Source: Flavobacteriales bacterium (GTDB lineage: Bacteria > Bacteroidota > Bacteroidia > Palsa-965). Taken from it: DNA of 36,639 nt. This document shows positions 1-8,386 of this stretch, in pieces. Each line of letters starts with the position of its first letter. Positions within the stretch are counted from its first letter, which is position 1. Made by a program: the position numbers and the translations under genes. The notes beneath the pieces were generated by a model. The model was not told the origin of the DNA, did not search any database, and saw nothing but the letters and a program-made list of their open reading frames with translations. The stretch covers positions 1 through 36,639 of the forward strand of contig NSIF01000014.1 of NCBI GenBank assembly GCA_002737665.1, given 5' to 3'.

Positions 1-632
1 GTAAACAAATTCATTGCACGCGCTTTATCTGTTCTATAAAGAGCTTCATACTTCTTCACTTCAAATGGTTTCCCAATCCGAATGTGCATCGATTTCCTAA
101 ATTTCCAAGGAGTTGCGGAATAATTTATACCAACAGGTACAATTGTAAGATTTAATTTAAAATCAGCTTTCCCTTCAGCATAAAATGCAATTCTTGCAGT
201 TCCTTTTTTTAATTTTCTCAACCTTCGTTCTTGTACACACAATCCTTCAGAATAAATAATAATAGATTTATTTTCCGACAACATTTTAGAACAACGGTCA
301 AAAGTGATATCATTTTTAGAAAGATGCTCCGCTCCTTCAAGTAATCTATAAATAGGAATGATGCCTACGAAACCTAAAAAATTTGCTAATAGCTTTTTTC
401 TAAAAACATCTGAGCGAGCCAAAAACCAAGTTCTTCGCTGAATTGTAGACCCCAATAAGAGTGCATCCATAAAAGCATTTGGATGATTACAACATAACAA
501 AATTGGTCTGTCAAGTGGAATATTTTCCATTCCTATTGTATGTTTTAATCGCTTATGACGATAAAAATATCCAAGGAAAATATTAAAAACTACCCAAAGG
601 TATCTATAGAAAATATGACCTAAAATTTTCAT
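1..632 (-). CDS. PlsC-type 1-acylglycerol-3-phosphate acyltransferase family protein (partial)
   Basis: This open frame starts with ATG at 630-632 and reads 210 codons without a stop to the left edge, so the C-terminus lies outside the window. The translation carries the acyltransferase block I motif NHPNAFMDA at about residues 49-57, where the His and Asp are the catalytic pair. A block III-like stretch follows, with EGLCVQERRL and then KKGTARIAF at about residues 136-156. A P-V-G-I-N-Y segment matches block IV. The N-terminal 25 residues are aromatic and hydrophobic and probably sit on the membrane. The family moves acyl chains onto lysophosphatidate or related glycerolipids at the inner membrane. 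I cannot tell a true PlsC from one of the many Bacteroidota paralogues acting on other lipids. A TATATTTG box lies at 643-650. Confidence 0.88.
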   Translation of the reverse strand, partial: MKILGHIFYRYLWVVFNIFLGYFYRHKRLKHTIGMENIPLDRPILLCCNHPNAFMDALLLGSTIQRRTWFLARSDVFRKKLLANFLGFVGIIPIYRLLEGAEHLSKNDITFDRCSKMLSENKSIIIYSEGLCVQERRLRKLKKGTARIAFYAEGKADFKLNLTIVPVGINYSATPWKFRKSMHIRIGKPFEVKKYEALYRTDKARAMNLF

Positions 633-642
633 AACTACTATA

Positions 643-650
643 CAAATATA
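643..650 (-). promoter_or_regulatory. -7 box (TAnnTTTG) before the PlsC-like gene
   Basis: The minus strand reads TATATTTG, a perfect match to the Bacteroidota -7 consensus TAnnTTTG, 10 bases before the ATG. Transcription would start only a few bases from the start codon. No TTG is found at the usual distance upstream, so the -33 element is weak. Confidence 0.45.
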
Positions 651-777
651 GACATTGAAATCAATTGCTATGAATTGTGAGCACATAATATAATGAGCAA
701 ATAGCATAAGGGATTCTCATTTATGGGCATCTCTATTAAAAAGCACGTAAACTAACATTTTTTGAATTAAAATTGTT

Positions 778-785
778 TAATTTTG
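778..785 (+). promoter_or_regulatory. -7 box (TAnnTTTG) before the Asp-box propeller gene
   Basis: TAATTTTG matches the Bacteroidota -7 consensus. A TTTG lies at 761-764, but the 13-base gap is short. The box covers the in-frame TTG at 783, which rules that codon out as a start and supports the ATG at 813, giving a leader of about 20 bases. Confidence 0.45.
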
Positions 786-812
786 AAATGCCTATTAAGA
801 AAATTTCAAGCC

Positions 813-3488
813 ATGAAAAAACTTTTTTTTCTTGTGACTATCTTGCTTATAACACGATTGAGTGCACAGAAATTTATTACGCCACCTGTTGACAAAGCCA
901 TCACATTTAGTGAAATGCAAATTCAGTACAATGATTGGAAAAAAACTGTTGACTTGAAAAATACAAATGGGTGGAAATATTATGCGCGGTGGCAAGAGGA
1001 AATGTTAATGCATATGAATACTAATGGAGAAATAGCCGATCCTGCCAACTATCTGAACGCTGCAATTGATGTCGCAAATCAAAAACAGTCACAGACAGCG
1101 CAACAAATGATCTCCTCCTGGTATCCCGCAGGCCCAAATGCAGTGCCAACTAATTTAACAGGTTACATGCAAAATGGAATTGGAAGAATAAATTGTATTG
1201 CTTTTCATCCTACACTTCCAAACACTTACTTTGTTGGCGTGGCCCAAGGCGGAATGTGGAAGACAACAAATAATGGAGCTTCTTGGACACCGTTGACAGA
1301 TAACCTGCCAATAGACCGCATCAGCGATATTTGCATTGATCCGAATGACCCTGACAACACCATGTATATCTCTGTTTGTGATTTTGAATATATTGGTTTT
1401 GGGCTTTTTCTAAATGCTAGAAAAAGAAATACGCATTACGGACTTGGTATTTACAAAACCACAGACGGAGGTCTTACTTGGAATCCAACAGGATTAACTT
1501 TTCAATTAACTCAAGGAGAAACCTCTCTAATTCGTAAAATAATTATTGATCCAGCAAACAGTAACAATTTACTTGCCTGTGGAGTTAGTGGAATGTATCG
1601 GTCAACTGATGCAGGTGGAACATGGACAATGGTTCAATCAGGTTTGTTCTGGGATATGGAAAGAAACCCTGTTAATGCGAATATAATTTATGCCGCTACG
1701 GGTTGGGTAATGAATGCAAATACTGGAAGTGCAGCTATTTTGAAATCAACAAATTTTGGTCAGACATGGACAATTCTCTCTACAGGAATTCCTACAACGG
1801 GTTCTGTGCAAAGAATTAAACTTGCCATTGCTCCCTCAGACCCTAATTATATTTATGCAATAACAACAGATACTCAATTTGGCTTTTACGGAATTTACAA
1901 GTCAACTAATGCAGGAAATACATGGACCTACATTTCCCCTGCATTAAATATTCTAGAATGGAATGACGGAACAGGTAGCGGAGGCCAAGGAACCTATGAT
2001 GTTGGATTTATGGTTCACCCTACTAATAAAAATACACTTTATACTGGTGGAATTAATTTGTGGGGATCTACTGATGCTGGTGTAACTTTTGATCCTGCGA
2101 GCCATTGGACCTTAAGTTATGGTCCAACCCTTCATGGTGATATTCATTTTATTGCGGCGCATCCTATAACAGCTGATATTTTTGTTTGTAGTGACGGCGG
2201 GGTTTATCGTACAAATAATTTCCAAACTCAAACATGGAACGCCGCAAATAATGGAAGCCCGTGGCCAACCAATTGGACACACATTAGCGACGGAATGCAA
2301 ATTTCATCATTTTACCGAATTTCATCATCAAGAAATAGTGCGGCTAGGTTAGTTGCTGGTTCGCAAGATAATGCTACATTTTATTTTGATAATAATTCAT
2401 GGAGTACAATTTTCGGTGGAGATGGAATGGATAATTATTGTGATCCTATTGACAATCAAAAAGTTTTCGGCTCTAGCCAATATGGAAATTTCTATATGTC
2501 GCTTGACGACGGCTTATCAAATTCAGGAACAAATCCAAACGTGAATGGAGAACTTGGAGAGTGGACAAGTCCAATAGTAGCCGATTACAATCAATATGGA
2601 AGAATTTATGCTGGATTTGAAAATGTGACCCAAACAACTAATGGTGGAAATAGTTGGAATGCTATTTCTAATTTCCCCTACTTAGGAAATCCACAAGAAG
2701 TAAATGCAATTGCAATTTCCAATTCAAACAACAATGTAATTTACGCAGCAAAAAGGGTTCATTACGAATATGGTCTTCCTTCCTTGTTATATAAAACAAC
2801 TAATGGTGGAGGATTGTGGACAAACATAACAACTGGCCTACCCGACTCACTTTATTTTACAAGCGTCGAAATCAGCGAAGGAGACCCACTAACAGCTTAC
2901 GTAACCATGGCGGGCTTCAGTGCTCAGGACAAGGTATATCGGACCATTAATGGTGGAGCAACATGGACTAATATTTCATACAATCTTCCCAACATTCCTG
3001 TGAATTGTATTAAATATGTTCCAAGTGCAAATACAGTGTTAATTGCTACAGACGTGGGAGTTTATGTACTAGATGTAATTAATGCAACTTGGATTTTACG
3101 CAGCACAGGCCTCCCAAATGTAATTTGCTCGGACATAGATTTTAATGTTTCAACCAATACCATTTACCTCTGTACATTCGGAAGAGGAATTTGGGCAACA
3201 GACCTTGATATATTTACAAATTTACATTTTACAGAAAACATACCTGCGGCTCTTAATCTTTTTCCATCACCTAATAACGGAACATTCTCCATCAGTTTGA
3301 ATGATGAAAATCTAAAAGAAGAAAACCTAAAATTAGAAATTATTGATGTGAAAGGAAGAATTACGAATACGTCGGTTCTTTATGGACAAACAAAATACGA
3401 TCTAAAGTTTGACCTTGCTCCTGGTATTTATTATGCTAGCGTGCGAGGAGTAAAATATCATTGGGTACAGCATTTTATTATCCAGTAG
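813..3488 (+). CDS. secreted Asp-box (BNR/VPS10-like) beta-propeller protein with T9SS sorting domain
   Basis: The protein has 891 residues from the ATG at 813. An upstream in-frame TTG at 783 was rejected because it falls inside the promoter box. The first 18 residues form a signal peptide (MKKLFFLVTILLITRLSA). At least eight Asp-box motifs of the form S/T-x-D/N-x-G-x-T/S-W follow between about residues 145 and 725, for example TTDGGLTW, STNAGNTW and TINGGATW. Each marks a hairpin of a sortilin- or sialidase-type beta-propeller, probably two propellers. The last 80 residues are a type A T9SS sorting domain (N-L-F-P-S-P-N-N-G-x-F, then L-A-P-G-I-Y-Y), which directs export and surface anchoring or release. 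No catalytic sialidase residues were identified, so a binding or structural role is more likely than an enzyme. It stands alone between the divergent PlsC-like gene and the convergent pyrC. Confidence 0.9.
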   Translation: MKKLFFLVTILLITRLSAQKFITPPVDKAITFSEMQIQYNDWKKTVDLKNTNGWKYYARWQEEMLMHMNTNGEIADPANYLNAAIDVANQKQSQTAQQMISSWYPAGPNAVPTNLTGYMQNGIGRINCIAFHPTLPNTYFVGVAQGGMWKTTNNGASWTPLTDNLPIDRISDICIDPNDPDNTMYISVCDFEYIGFGLFLNARKRNTHYGLGIYKTTDGGLTWNPTGLTFQLTQGETSLIRKIIIDPANSNNLLACGVSGMYRSTDAGGTWTMVQSGLFWDMERNPVNANIIYAATGWVMNANTGSAAILKSTNFGQTWTILSTGIPTTGSVQRIKLAIAPSDPNYIYAITTDTQFGFYGIYKSTNAGNTWTYISPALNILEWNDGTGSGGQGTYDVGFMVHPTNKNTLYTGGINLWGSTDAGVTFDPASHWTLSYGPTLHGDIHFIAAHPITADIFVCSDGGVYRTNNFQTQTWNAANNGSPWPTNWTHISDGMQISSFYRISSSRNSAARLVAGSQDNATFYFDNNSWSTIFGGDGMDNYCDPIDNQKVFGSSQYGNFYMSLDDGLSNSGTNPNVNGELGEWTSPIVADYNQYGRIYAGFENVTQTTNGGNSWNAISNFPYLGNPQEVNAIAISNSNNNVIYAAKRVHYEYGLPSLLYKTTNGGGLWTNITTGLPDSLYFTSVEISEGDPLTAYVTMAGFSAQDKVYRTINGGATWTNISYNLPNIPVNCIKYVPSANTVLIATDVGVYVLDVINATWILRSTGLPNVICSDIDFNVSTNTIYLCTFGRGIWATDLDIFTNLHFTENIPAALNLFPSPNNGTFSISLNDENLKEENLKLEIIDVKGRITNTSVLYGQTKYDLKFDLAPGIYYASVRGVKYHWVQHFIIQ

Positions 3489-3524
3489 TATTGAAAAATA
3501 CTTTGTGCTATTAAATTAGAAAAA

Positions 3525-4865
3525 CTAGAGAGAAAACAAAAGCCGGGCACCTTTTTGCGCTTCATTAAAAACCCCACTATCAAATACTAAATTCCCGTTC
3601 ACAAATGTTTTTTTCACTTGCGAACAAAAAGTTGTTCCTTCAAAAGGCGACCAACCACATTTAGCGTAAATATTTTCTTTGGAAACAGTCCAAGGCGAAT
3701 TCAAATTCACTAAAACTAAATCTGCCCAATAGCCCTCGCGTATGTAGCCGCGTTTTTCAATTCTAAAAAGGTCTGCAACTGCATGCGACATTTTTTCAAC
3801 TACACGTTCAATTGAAATCTTTTCTTCACGCGATTTTTCCAACATCGCAACAAGTGAATGTTGAACGAGGGGCCCGCCTGAAGCAGCTTTGGTATAGCTT
3901 TGGTTTTTCTCATCTACTGTATGTGGTGCATGATCCGTTGCAATTACATCTAATTTATTATCCAACAATGCCTTCCAAAGAGCATCTCGATCAGCGGCCG
4001 TTTTCACTGCTGGATTCCATTTAATTAAAGTTCCCTTTGTTTTATAATCGGCATCACTAAACCAAAGATGGTGAATACAAACTTCGGCTGTTATTTTCTT
4101 TTCCTTTAAAGGAACAGAATTGTCAAACAATGCTATTTCCTCAGCAGTGGAAACATGAAAAATATGCAGACGCGTTCCAAATTTTTTCGCTCGCGCAATA
4201 GCTTTAGCAGAGGAGTTATAACACGCCTCGCGGCTTCTAATGAGTGGATGAAATTCAACAGGAATGTTTTCGCCAAATTTTTCTTTGTAAAAATCTAGAT
4301 TTTTCCGAATCACTTCATCATCTTCAGCATGAATGGCAACAAGCATTTTGACTTTACTGAAAATTAAATCTAATGCTGCTTCATTGTCAACCAACATTTC
4401 TCCTGTAGAAGATCCAAGAAATATTTTTACTCCACAAACATTACGGGCATCCAATTTTAATATCTCTTCTAAATTTGAGTTGGTTGTCCCCATAAAGAAA
4501 GAATAGTTTGCTAATGAAACTTCTTTCGCCCTTGAATATTTTTGTTCCAACAATTCAATCGTAGTGGCAGCAGGAATTGTATTGGGCTGCTCCATAAATG
4601 ACGTTACACCACCAGCAACAGCTGCTTTCGACTCCGTATATATTTCTCCTTTATGTGTAAGTCCAGGTTCGCGAAAATGAACTTGGTCATCAATCACACC
4701 TGGAAGCAAATGCAATCCAGTAGCGTCAATTATTTTAATGTTTTCTTCAATAGTAATGAATGGCTTAACAGATGCGATTTTTCCGTCAACAATAAGTACA
4801 TCTGAAAGATATGATTTCCCTTCGTTTACTAATGTTGCGTTTTTGATTAAAAATGTTTCCGCCAT
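3525..4865 (-). CDS. pyrC: dihydroorotase (class I)
   Basis: The product is 446 residues and catalyses reversible cyclisation of N-carbamoyl-aspartate to dihydroorotate, the third step of pyrimidine synthesis, in the cytoplasm. The amidohydrolase metal motif is D-D-Q-V-H-F-R at residues 59-65, with Gln61 where many dihydroorotases have the first His. From memory this form is common in Bacteroidota PyrC. Other ligand motifs are intact: VKIFLGSSTG (146-155), IHAED (178-182), FHVST (236-240), CIHH (263-266) and TDHAPH (310-315). The sequence EPGLTHKGEIYTES after the metal motif is typical of this subgroup. Allantoinase is the main alternative, but the phylum's PyrC matches better. It converges on the propeller gene with a 36-base gap. 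Confidence 0.93.
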   Translation of the reverse strand: MAETFLIKNATLVNEGKSYLSDVLIVDGKIASVKPFITIEENIKIIDATGLHLLPGVIDDQVHFREPGLTHKGEIYTESKAAVAGGVTSFMEQPNTIPAATTIELLEQKYSRAKEVSLANYSFFMGTTNSNLEEILKLDARNVCGVKIFLGSSTGEMLVDNEAALDLIFSKVKMLVAIHAEDDEVIRKNLDFYKEKFGENIPVEFHPLIRSREACYNSSAKAIARAKKFGTRLHIFHVSTAEEIALFDNSVPLKEKKITAEVCIHHLWFSDADYKTKGTLIKWNPAVKTAADRDALWKALLDNKLDVIATDHAPHTVDEKNQSYTKAASGGPLVQHSLVAMLEKSREEKISIERVVEKMSHAVADLFRIEKRGYIREGYWADLVLVNLNSPWTVSKENIYAKCGWSPFEGTTFCSQVKKTFVNGNLVFDSGVFNEAQKGARLLFSL

Positions 4866-4902
4866 ACTATTTCCGCTAACGCCTCATGGACAAGGTCAAT
4901 GA

Positions 4903-4936
4903 CAAAGATAAATCAGAATGTGACGTTAAGTGTCAA
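4903..4936 (-). promoter_or_regulatory. putative pyrC promoter
   Basis: The minus strand carries TATCTTTG at 4903-4910, a perfect TAnnTTTG box, 37 bases before the pyrC ATG. A TTG lies at 4934-4936 with a 23-base spacer, longer than ideal. The -33 part falls inside the last codons of the upstream peptidase gene, so pyrC can be expressed separately from it. Confidence 0.5.
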
Positions 4937-6151
4937 TTCTTGAGTGCCGCGTTTTATTTTTACTAACGTGCTGTCGCCAACCTTAAAAACTCCCAATGAT
5001 TTCATATAATCCATAACACTATTGATTTCAATAGCTCCTACTTGTAATATGACATCGCCTTGTATTATTCCTGCTACTTTTGCTGGTTTTCCATCAGTTA
5101 CTCCATCGACACGCATTCCTTTACCCTCATAAGTATAATCAGGCATTAAGCCCATCTTCACCTTATACACATGCGTTCCAGAATCAGGAGTTCTGGTAGC
5201 TAGAAATTGAAGTTTAGGAAGTTCTTCCGTTGTCATTTCTACATTAATGATGTATTCCAAAATCATTTTTTCACCCTCAAAATTTATTTTTTCTACATCA
5301 TCGGAAGGCCTGTGGTAATCGGAATGTTGGCCAGTAAAAAAATGTAAAACAGGAATATTTTTAAGATAAAAAGAGGTTTGATCGGATGGGCCAATTCCTG
5401 CAGAATCTTTTTTCACTCGAAAAACAGTTCGCATTCGATCGAGCAAAGGAACCCAAATAGTAGCTGTACCCACTCCATAAATAACTAAGTTTTTTGTGGA
5501 ATCATTCAAACGACCAATCATATCCATGTTGATCATGTAATTTACCTTAGAAAAATCGATGGTCGGATTTTCACAATATTTTTTTGAACCATAAAGACCT
5601 AATTCTTCACCAGAAAAACAGATGAATAAAAAATTAAACTTTTCCTTACTATTATTTCCAGAAAAATACCGCGCTAACTCCAACACGCCAGCAGTACCGG
5701 ATGCGTTATCATCAGCACCGTTATGAATTTTTCCTTTAGGATTTGCATCAAGGGAATTATGATCGCTACCTAAACCAAGGTGGTCGTAGTGCGCTCCAAT
5801 TATTACTGTAAGTTCTGCTCCATTATCAAGATACCCAACAACATTTCTCCCTTGTCGTGTTACAGGTAAAGCAAGAGAGTCGTTGGGGTCAACTTTTTGA
5901 GTAAATGAAAATGGATAATAGTATCCGTCTGTACCTTTTGGAGTAATTCCAATTTTTTTAAATTCGGTTGAAATATAGTTAGCCGCTTTCAATTCGCTTT
6001 TCGAACCAGTACCTCGTCCTTTTAACTTATCACTTGCTAAATAAGTAATGTCTTTTTTAATACGAGAAACTGATATTTCCTGAGCCATTAATTGTGGACA
6101 GGATAAAACCAAAACGAAACAATACAAAGAATAACGAAAAAATCCCATCAT
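4913..6151 (-). CDS. exported M28-family zinc aminopeptidase with C-terminal PDZ domain
   Basis: This is a 412-residue protein. It has a signal peptide with a hydrophobic core at about residues 5-17 and probable cleavage after Ala23. Cys18 in V-L-S-C could instead be a lipoprotein anchor. The M28 zinc-binding set is complete: H121 (GAHYDHLG), D147/D148 (GADDNASG), E182-E183 (SGEELG), D210 (NMDMIG) and H280 (HSDYHRPSDD). A PDZ-like domain occupies about residues 325-410 (VAGIIQGDVILQVG). The family removes N-terminal residues from peptides outside the cytoplasm, here in the periplasm or at the envelope. The TolB-like gene ends upstream with a 47-base gap, so the two are probably co-transcribed. 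Substrate specificity cannot be read from the sequence. Confidence 0.92.
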   Translation of the reverse strand: MMGFFRYSLYCFVLVLSCPQLMAQEISVSRIKKDITYLASDKLKGRGTGSKSELKAANYISTEFKKIGITPKGTDGYYYPFSFTQKVDPNDSLALPVTRQGRNVVGYLDNGAELTVIIGAHYDHLGLGSDHNSLDANPKGKIHNGADDNASGTAGVLELARYFSGNNSKEKFNFLFICFSGEELGLYGSKKYCENPTIDFSKVNYMINMDMIGRLNDSTKNLVIYGVGTATIWVPLLDRMRTVFRVKKDSAGIGPSDQTSFYLKNIPVLHFFTGQHSDYHRPSDDVEKINFEGEKMILEYIINVEMTTEELPKLQFLATRTPDSGTHVYKVKMGLMPDYTYEGKGMRVDGVTDGKPAKVAGIIQGDVILQVGAIEINSVMDYMKSLGVFKVGDSTLVKIKRGTQELTLNVTF

Positions 6152-6198
6152 AAATATTAATATTAAATTGTTAGTCTATTTAATACAAGAGTCAAAAT

Positions 6199-7272
6199 TT
6201 AATCTACCCATTCTGCAAGAAAAACATTCGTATCACGAGTACCTCCATTTAAACGATTCGAAGAAAAAACCAAAGCTTTACCATCCGGAGAAAACATTGC
6301 AAAAGAATTAAACACACTTTCAAAAGTAATCTGTTCCAAATCTGTACCATCTAAACGCACTGTATAGAGCTGAAAATTATATCCTTTTTCGGCCTTATGG
6401 TTGGAAGAAAAAATAATTTTATTTTGATTCGGTAAAAAGTAAGGTGCCCAGTTCGCTTTTCCAAGATGGGTAACTTGTGTTAAATTACTACCATCTACAT
6501 TACAAGTAAAAATTTCCATAGCCACCGGGGCAACTAATCCTTTTACAAGAAAATCTTTGTATTCCTTTATTTCAGCCTCTGTTTTTGGACGAGATGCGCG
6601 AAAAACAATTTTCTTTCCATCAGCAGAAAAGAAACCGCCACCATCATAGCCAAGTACATTGGTCACTTGTTTAGGATTTGTACCGTCAATATTCATGGTC
6701 CATAAATCCAAATCGCCACCTCTTGTTGAGGTAAACAATATTTTATCGCCTTTGGGAGAAAGTACGGCCTCTGCATCATAACCAATTGTATCGGTTAATT
6801 GTTTTGTAATATTTCCTTTCAAGTCAGCAATAAAAATATCAAAGGAGTCAAAAATGTTCCATAAGTATTTACCCCCGGCATGTAAATCACCCGTTGCTGG
6901 ACAGGCCTTTGCCGATTTATGTGTTGAGGCATAAAGTACATGCTTCCCATCAGGCATGAAGTAGGAACAGGTTGTACGACCATCACCGGTACTTATTTTT
7001 TTAGGCGTATAGGAAGAATCCTTCACCTCATTAATTTTCATCACAAAAATTTGATCGCAGGATAAATTCCACTTTTTATAATTCGATTGAAATGTCAGCG
7101 ATTTTCCGTCGGGTGAAAAATAAGCTTCTGCATTATCTCCACCAAAAGTAAGTTGACGAACATTTTTTAAATGCTTTTCACTCGGCGAATCAATTACTAC
7201 ATGTGGTGCTTTTCCCGCACTAAGAAAAAATAATATTGTCGAAAAAATTAAAACAAAAACTACAACTCTCAT
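6199..7272 (-). CDS. exported TolB-like PD40/WD40-type beta-propeller protein
   Basis: The product is 357 residues. A hydrophobic N-terminus (VVVFVLIFSTILFFLSAG) acts as a signal peptide or anchor. Repeats of the PD40 type recur through the chain: AYFSPDGKSLTFQSN, SYFMPDGKHVLYAST, AVLSPKGDKILFTST, GFFSADGKKIVFRAS, PYFLPNQNKIIFSSN and MFSPDGKALVFSSN, six blades in all. This is the fold of the TolB propeller and of the propeller in prolyl oligopeptidases and DPP-IV, but no alpha/beta-hydrolase domain is attached. No Tol-Pal genes are nearby, so it should not be called TolB. It sits directly before the M28 peptidase with its own promoter, which suggests a shared envelope or peptide-processing job. 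Confidence 0.88.
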   Translation of the reverse strand: MRVVVFVLIFSTILFFLSAGKAPHVVIDSPSEKHLKNVRQLTFGGDNAEAYFSPDGKSLTFQSNYKKWNLSCDQIFVMKINEVKDSSYTPKKISTGDGRTTCSYFMPDGKHVLYASTHKSAKACPATGDLHAGGKYLWNIFDSFDIFIADLKGNITKQLTDTIGYDAEAVLSPKGDKILFTSTRGGDLDLWTMNIDGTNPKQVTNVLGYDGGGFFSADGKKIVFRASRPKTEAEIKEYKDFLVKGLVAPVAMEIFTCNVDGSNLTQVTHLGKANWAPYFLPNQNKIIFSSNHKAEKGYNFQLYTVRLDGTDLEQITFESVFNSFAMFSPDGKALVFSSNRLNGGTRDTNVFLAEWVD

Positions 7273-7289
7273 AAATTAATTTTGGTAGA

Positions 7290-7317
7290 CAAAATTACGC
7301 AAGGGCCATAGGCCAAA
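7290..7317 (-). promoter_or_regulatory. putative promoter of the TolB-like / M28 peptidase pair
   Basis: The minus strand has TAATTTTG at 7290-7297 and TTTG at 7314-7317 with a 16-base spacer, both matching the Bacteroidota -7 and -33 elements. The spacer contains GGCC-TAT-GGCC, a small inverted repeat. The start codon is 18 bases downstream of the -7 box. Confidence 0.5.
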
Positions 7318-7558
7318 TTGTCACAAAACTGTCGGAATTATGGGCTGATATGTTACTTAATAGAATTTTCAGAAAATTACGTGCAATTCTGGTATTGTGA
7401 TATTGTAATTGGTGTTGAGAAAACAAAAAACAATACGATTACATACGAAATAAGTGAATTAGAATAAAATGCAAGTAATCTAGTAGACGGCCTCGCCTGA
7501 GTAAACAGACAAATGACCGCATCAAATAGCCATTAACCCCATTACAATAAAATCAAAA

Positions 7559-8284
7559 TTATTTCGCAGGGGAAATTTTCTTAAATCGCATTTGCAAAAC
7601 TCCTAAAAAAGCTTCCTTAATAATTCCTCCACTCATTTTCGAAACTCCTTCGAGACGATCAACAAAAGTAATTGGAACTTCAATTATCTTGAATCCAAGT
7701 TTCCATGCGGTGTATTTCATTTCAATTTGAAAAGCATAACCAATAAATTTGATGTTATTCAAATCTATTGTCTCCAAAACTTTGCGTTGGTAACATTTAA
7801 ATCCCGCCGTTGTATCTTTTACACCAAACCACAAAACCATTCGCACATAGACAGAGGCGAAATAGGAAATAAGCAATCGGTTAAAGGGCCAGTTTTCTAC
7901 CTTTCCTCCTTTTACATATCGAGAACCAACTGCCACATCAGCACCTTGTTCGGAGCAGGCGGCAAAAAGTCGATGTAAATCATTCGGGTTATGAGAAAAA
8001 TCGCAATCCATTTCGAAAATAAAGTCGTACGAATTTTTTATTGCCCAACGGAAACCATGGATGTAAGCAGTGCCTAAACCCAATTTACCTTTTCTTTCCT
8101 CTATAAATAAGCTACCTGCAAATTCAACAATTAATGAATGAACAATCTGCGCAGTACCATCGGGAGAACCATCATCCACAATCAGAACATGGTAGTTCCC
8201 ATCGAGCGACATCACCTTGCGAATCATCTTCTCGATGTTTTCCTTTTCGTTATAAGTCGGTATGATAACAACCTTTTGAGGCAT
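7559..8284 (-). CDS. Dpm1-like polyprenol-phosphate mannosyltransferase (GT2)
   Basis: This is a 241-residue family 2 glycosyltransferase. The nucleotide-sugar site is visible at VVIIPTYNEKENI (5-17), VDDGSPDGT (36-44) and the DxD-like motif EMDCDFSHNP. The motifs GSRYVKGG and the C-terminal FVDRLEGVSKM are characteristic of dolichol/polyprenol-phosphate mannose synthase. There is no C-terminal membrane domain, so it is the short soluble form. It would transfer mannose, or another hexose, from its nucleotide donor to a polyprenyl phosphate on the cytoplasmic face of the inner membrane, giving a lipid-linked donor for glycosylation in the periplasm. The donor sugar is inferred from the family only. 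It has its own promoter and is followed by a 286-base gap (7273-7558) in which I see no gene. Confidence 0.9.
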   Translation of the reverse strand: MPQKVVIIPTYNEKENIEKMIRKVMSLDGNYHVLIVDDGSPDGTAQIVHSLIVEFAGSLFIEERKGKLGLGTAYIHGFRWAIKNSYDFIFEMDCDFSHNPNDLHRLFAACSEQGADVAVGSRYVKGGKVENWPFNRLLISYFASVYVRMVLWFGVKDTTAGFKCYQRKVLETIDLNNIKFIGYAFQIEMKYTAWKLGFKIIEVPITFVDRLEGVSKMSGGIIKEAFLGVLQMRFKKISPAK

Positions 8285-8322
8285 ACTTCTATTTCGTTTT
8301 CAACAATTAATCAAATAAGATA

Positions 8323-8352
8323 CAAAGATAAGTTGATGTTTTAATAATGCAA
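8323..8352 (-). promoter_or_regulatory. promoter of the Dpm1-like gene
   Basis: The minus strand shows TTG (8350-8352), a 19-base spacer, then TATCTTTG (8323-8330). This is the best-spaced match to the Bacteroidota -33/-7 promoter in the window. The expected transcript start is near 8317, giving a leader of about 33 bases. Confidence 0.6.
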
Positions 8353-8386
8353 TTGCAATTTACTAAGTCTTCAACTTAATTTTTTC

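Noticed and set aside
783-812. N-terminal extension of the Asp-box protein from TTG at 783
   Set aside because: The codon lies inside a TAnnTTTG promoter box, and the ATG at 813 begins a textbook signal peptide.
7273-7558. 286-base gap as a site for a small gene or RNA
   Set aside because: No open frame of useful length and no convincing hairpin was found apart from the TolB-like promoter at its right end.
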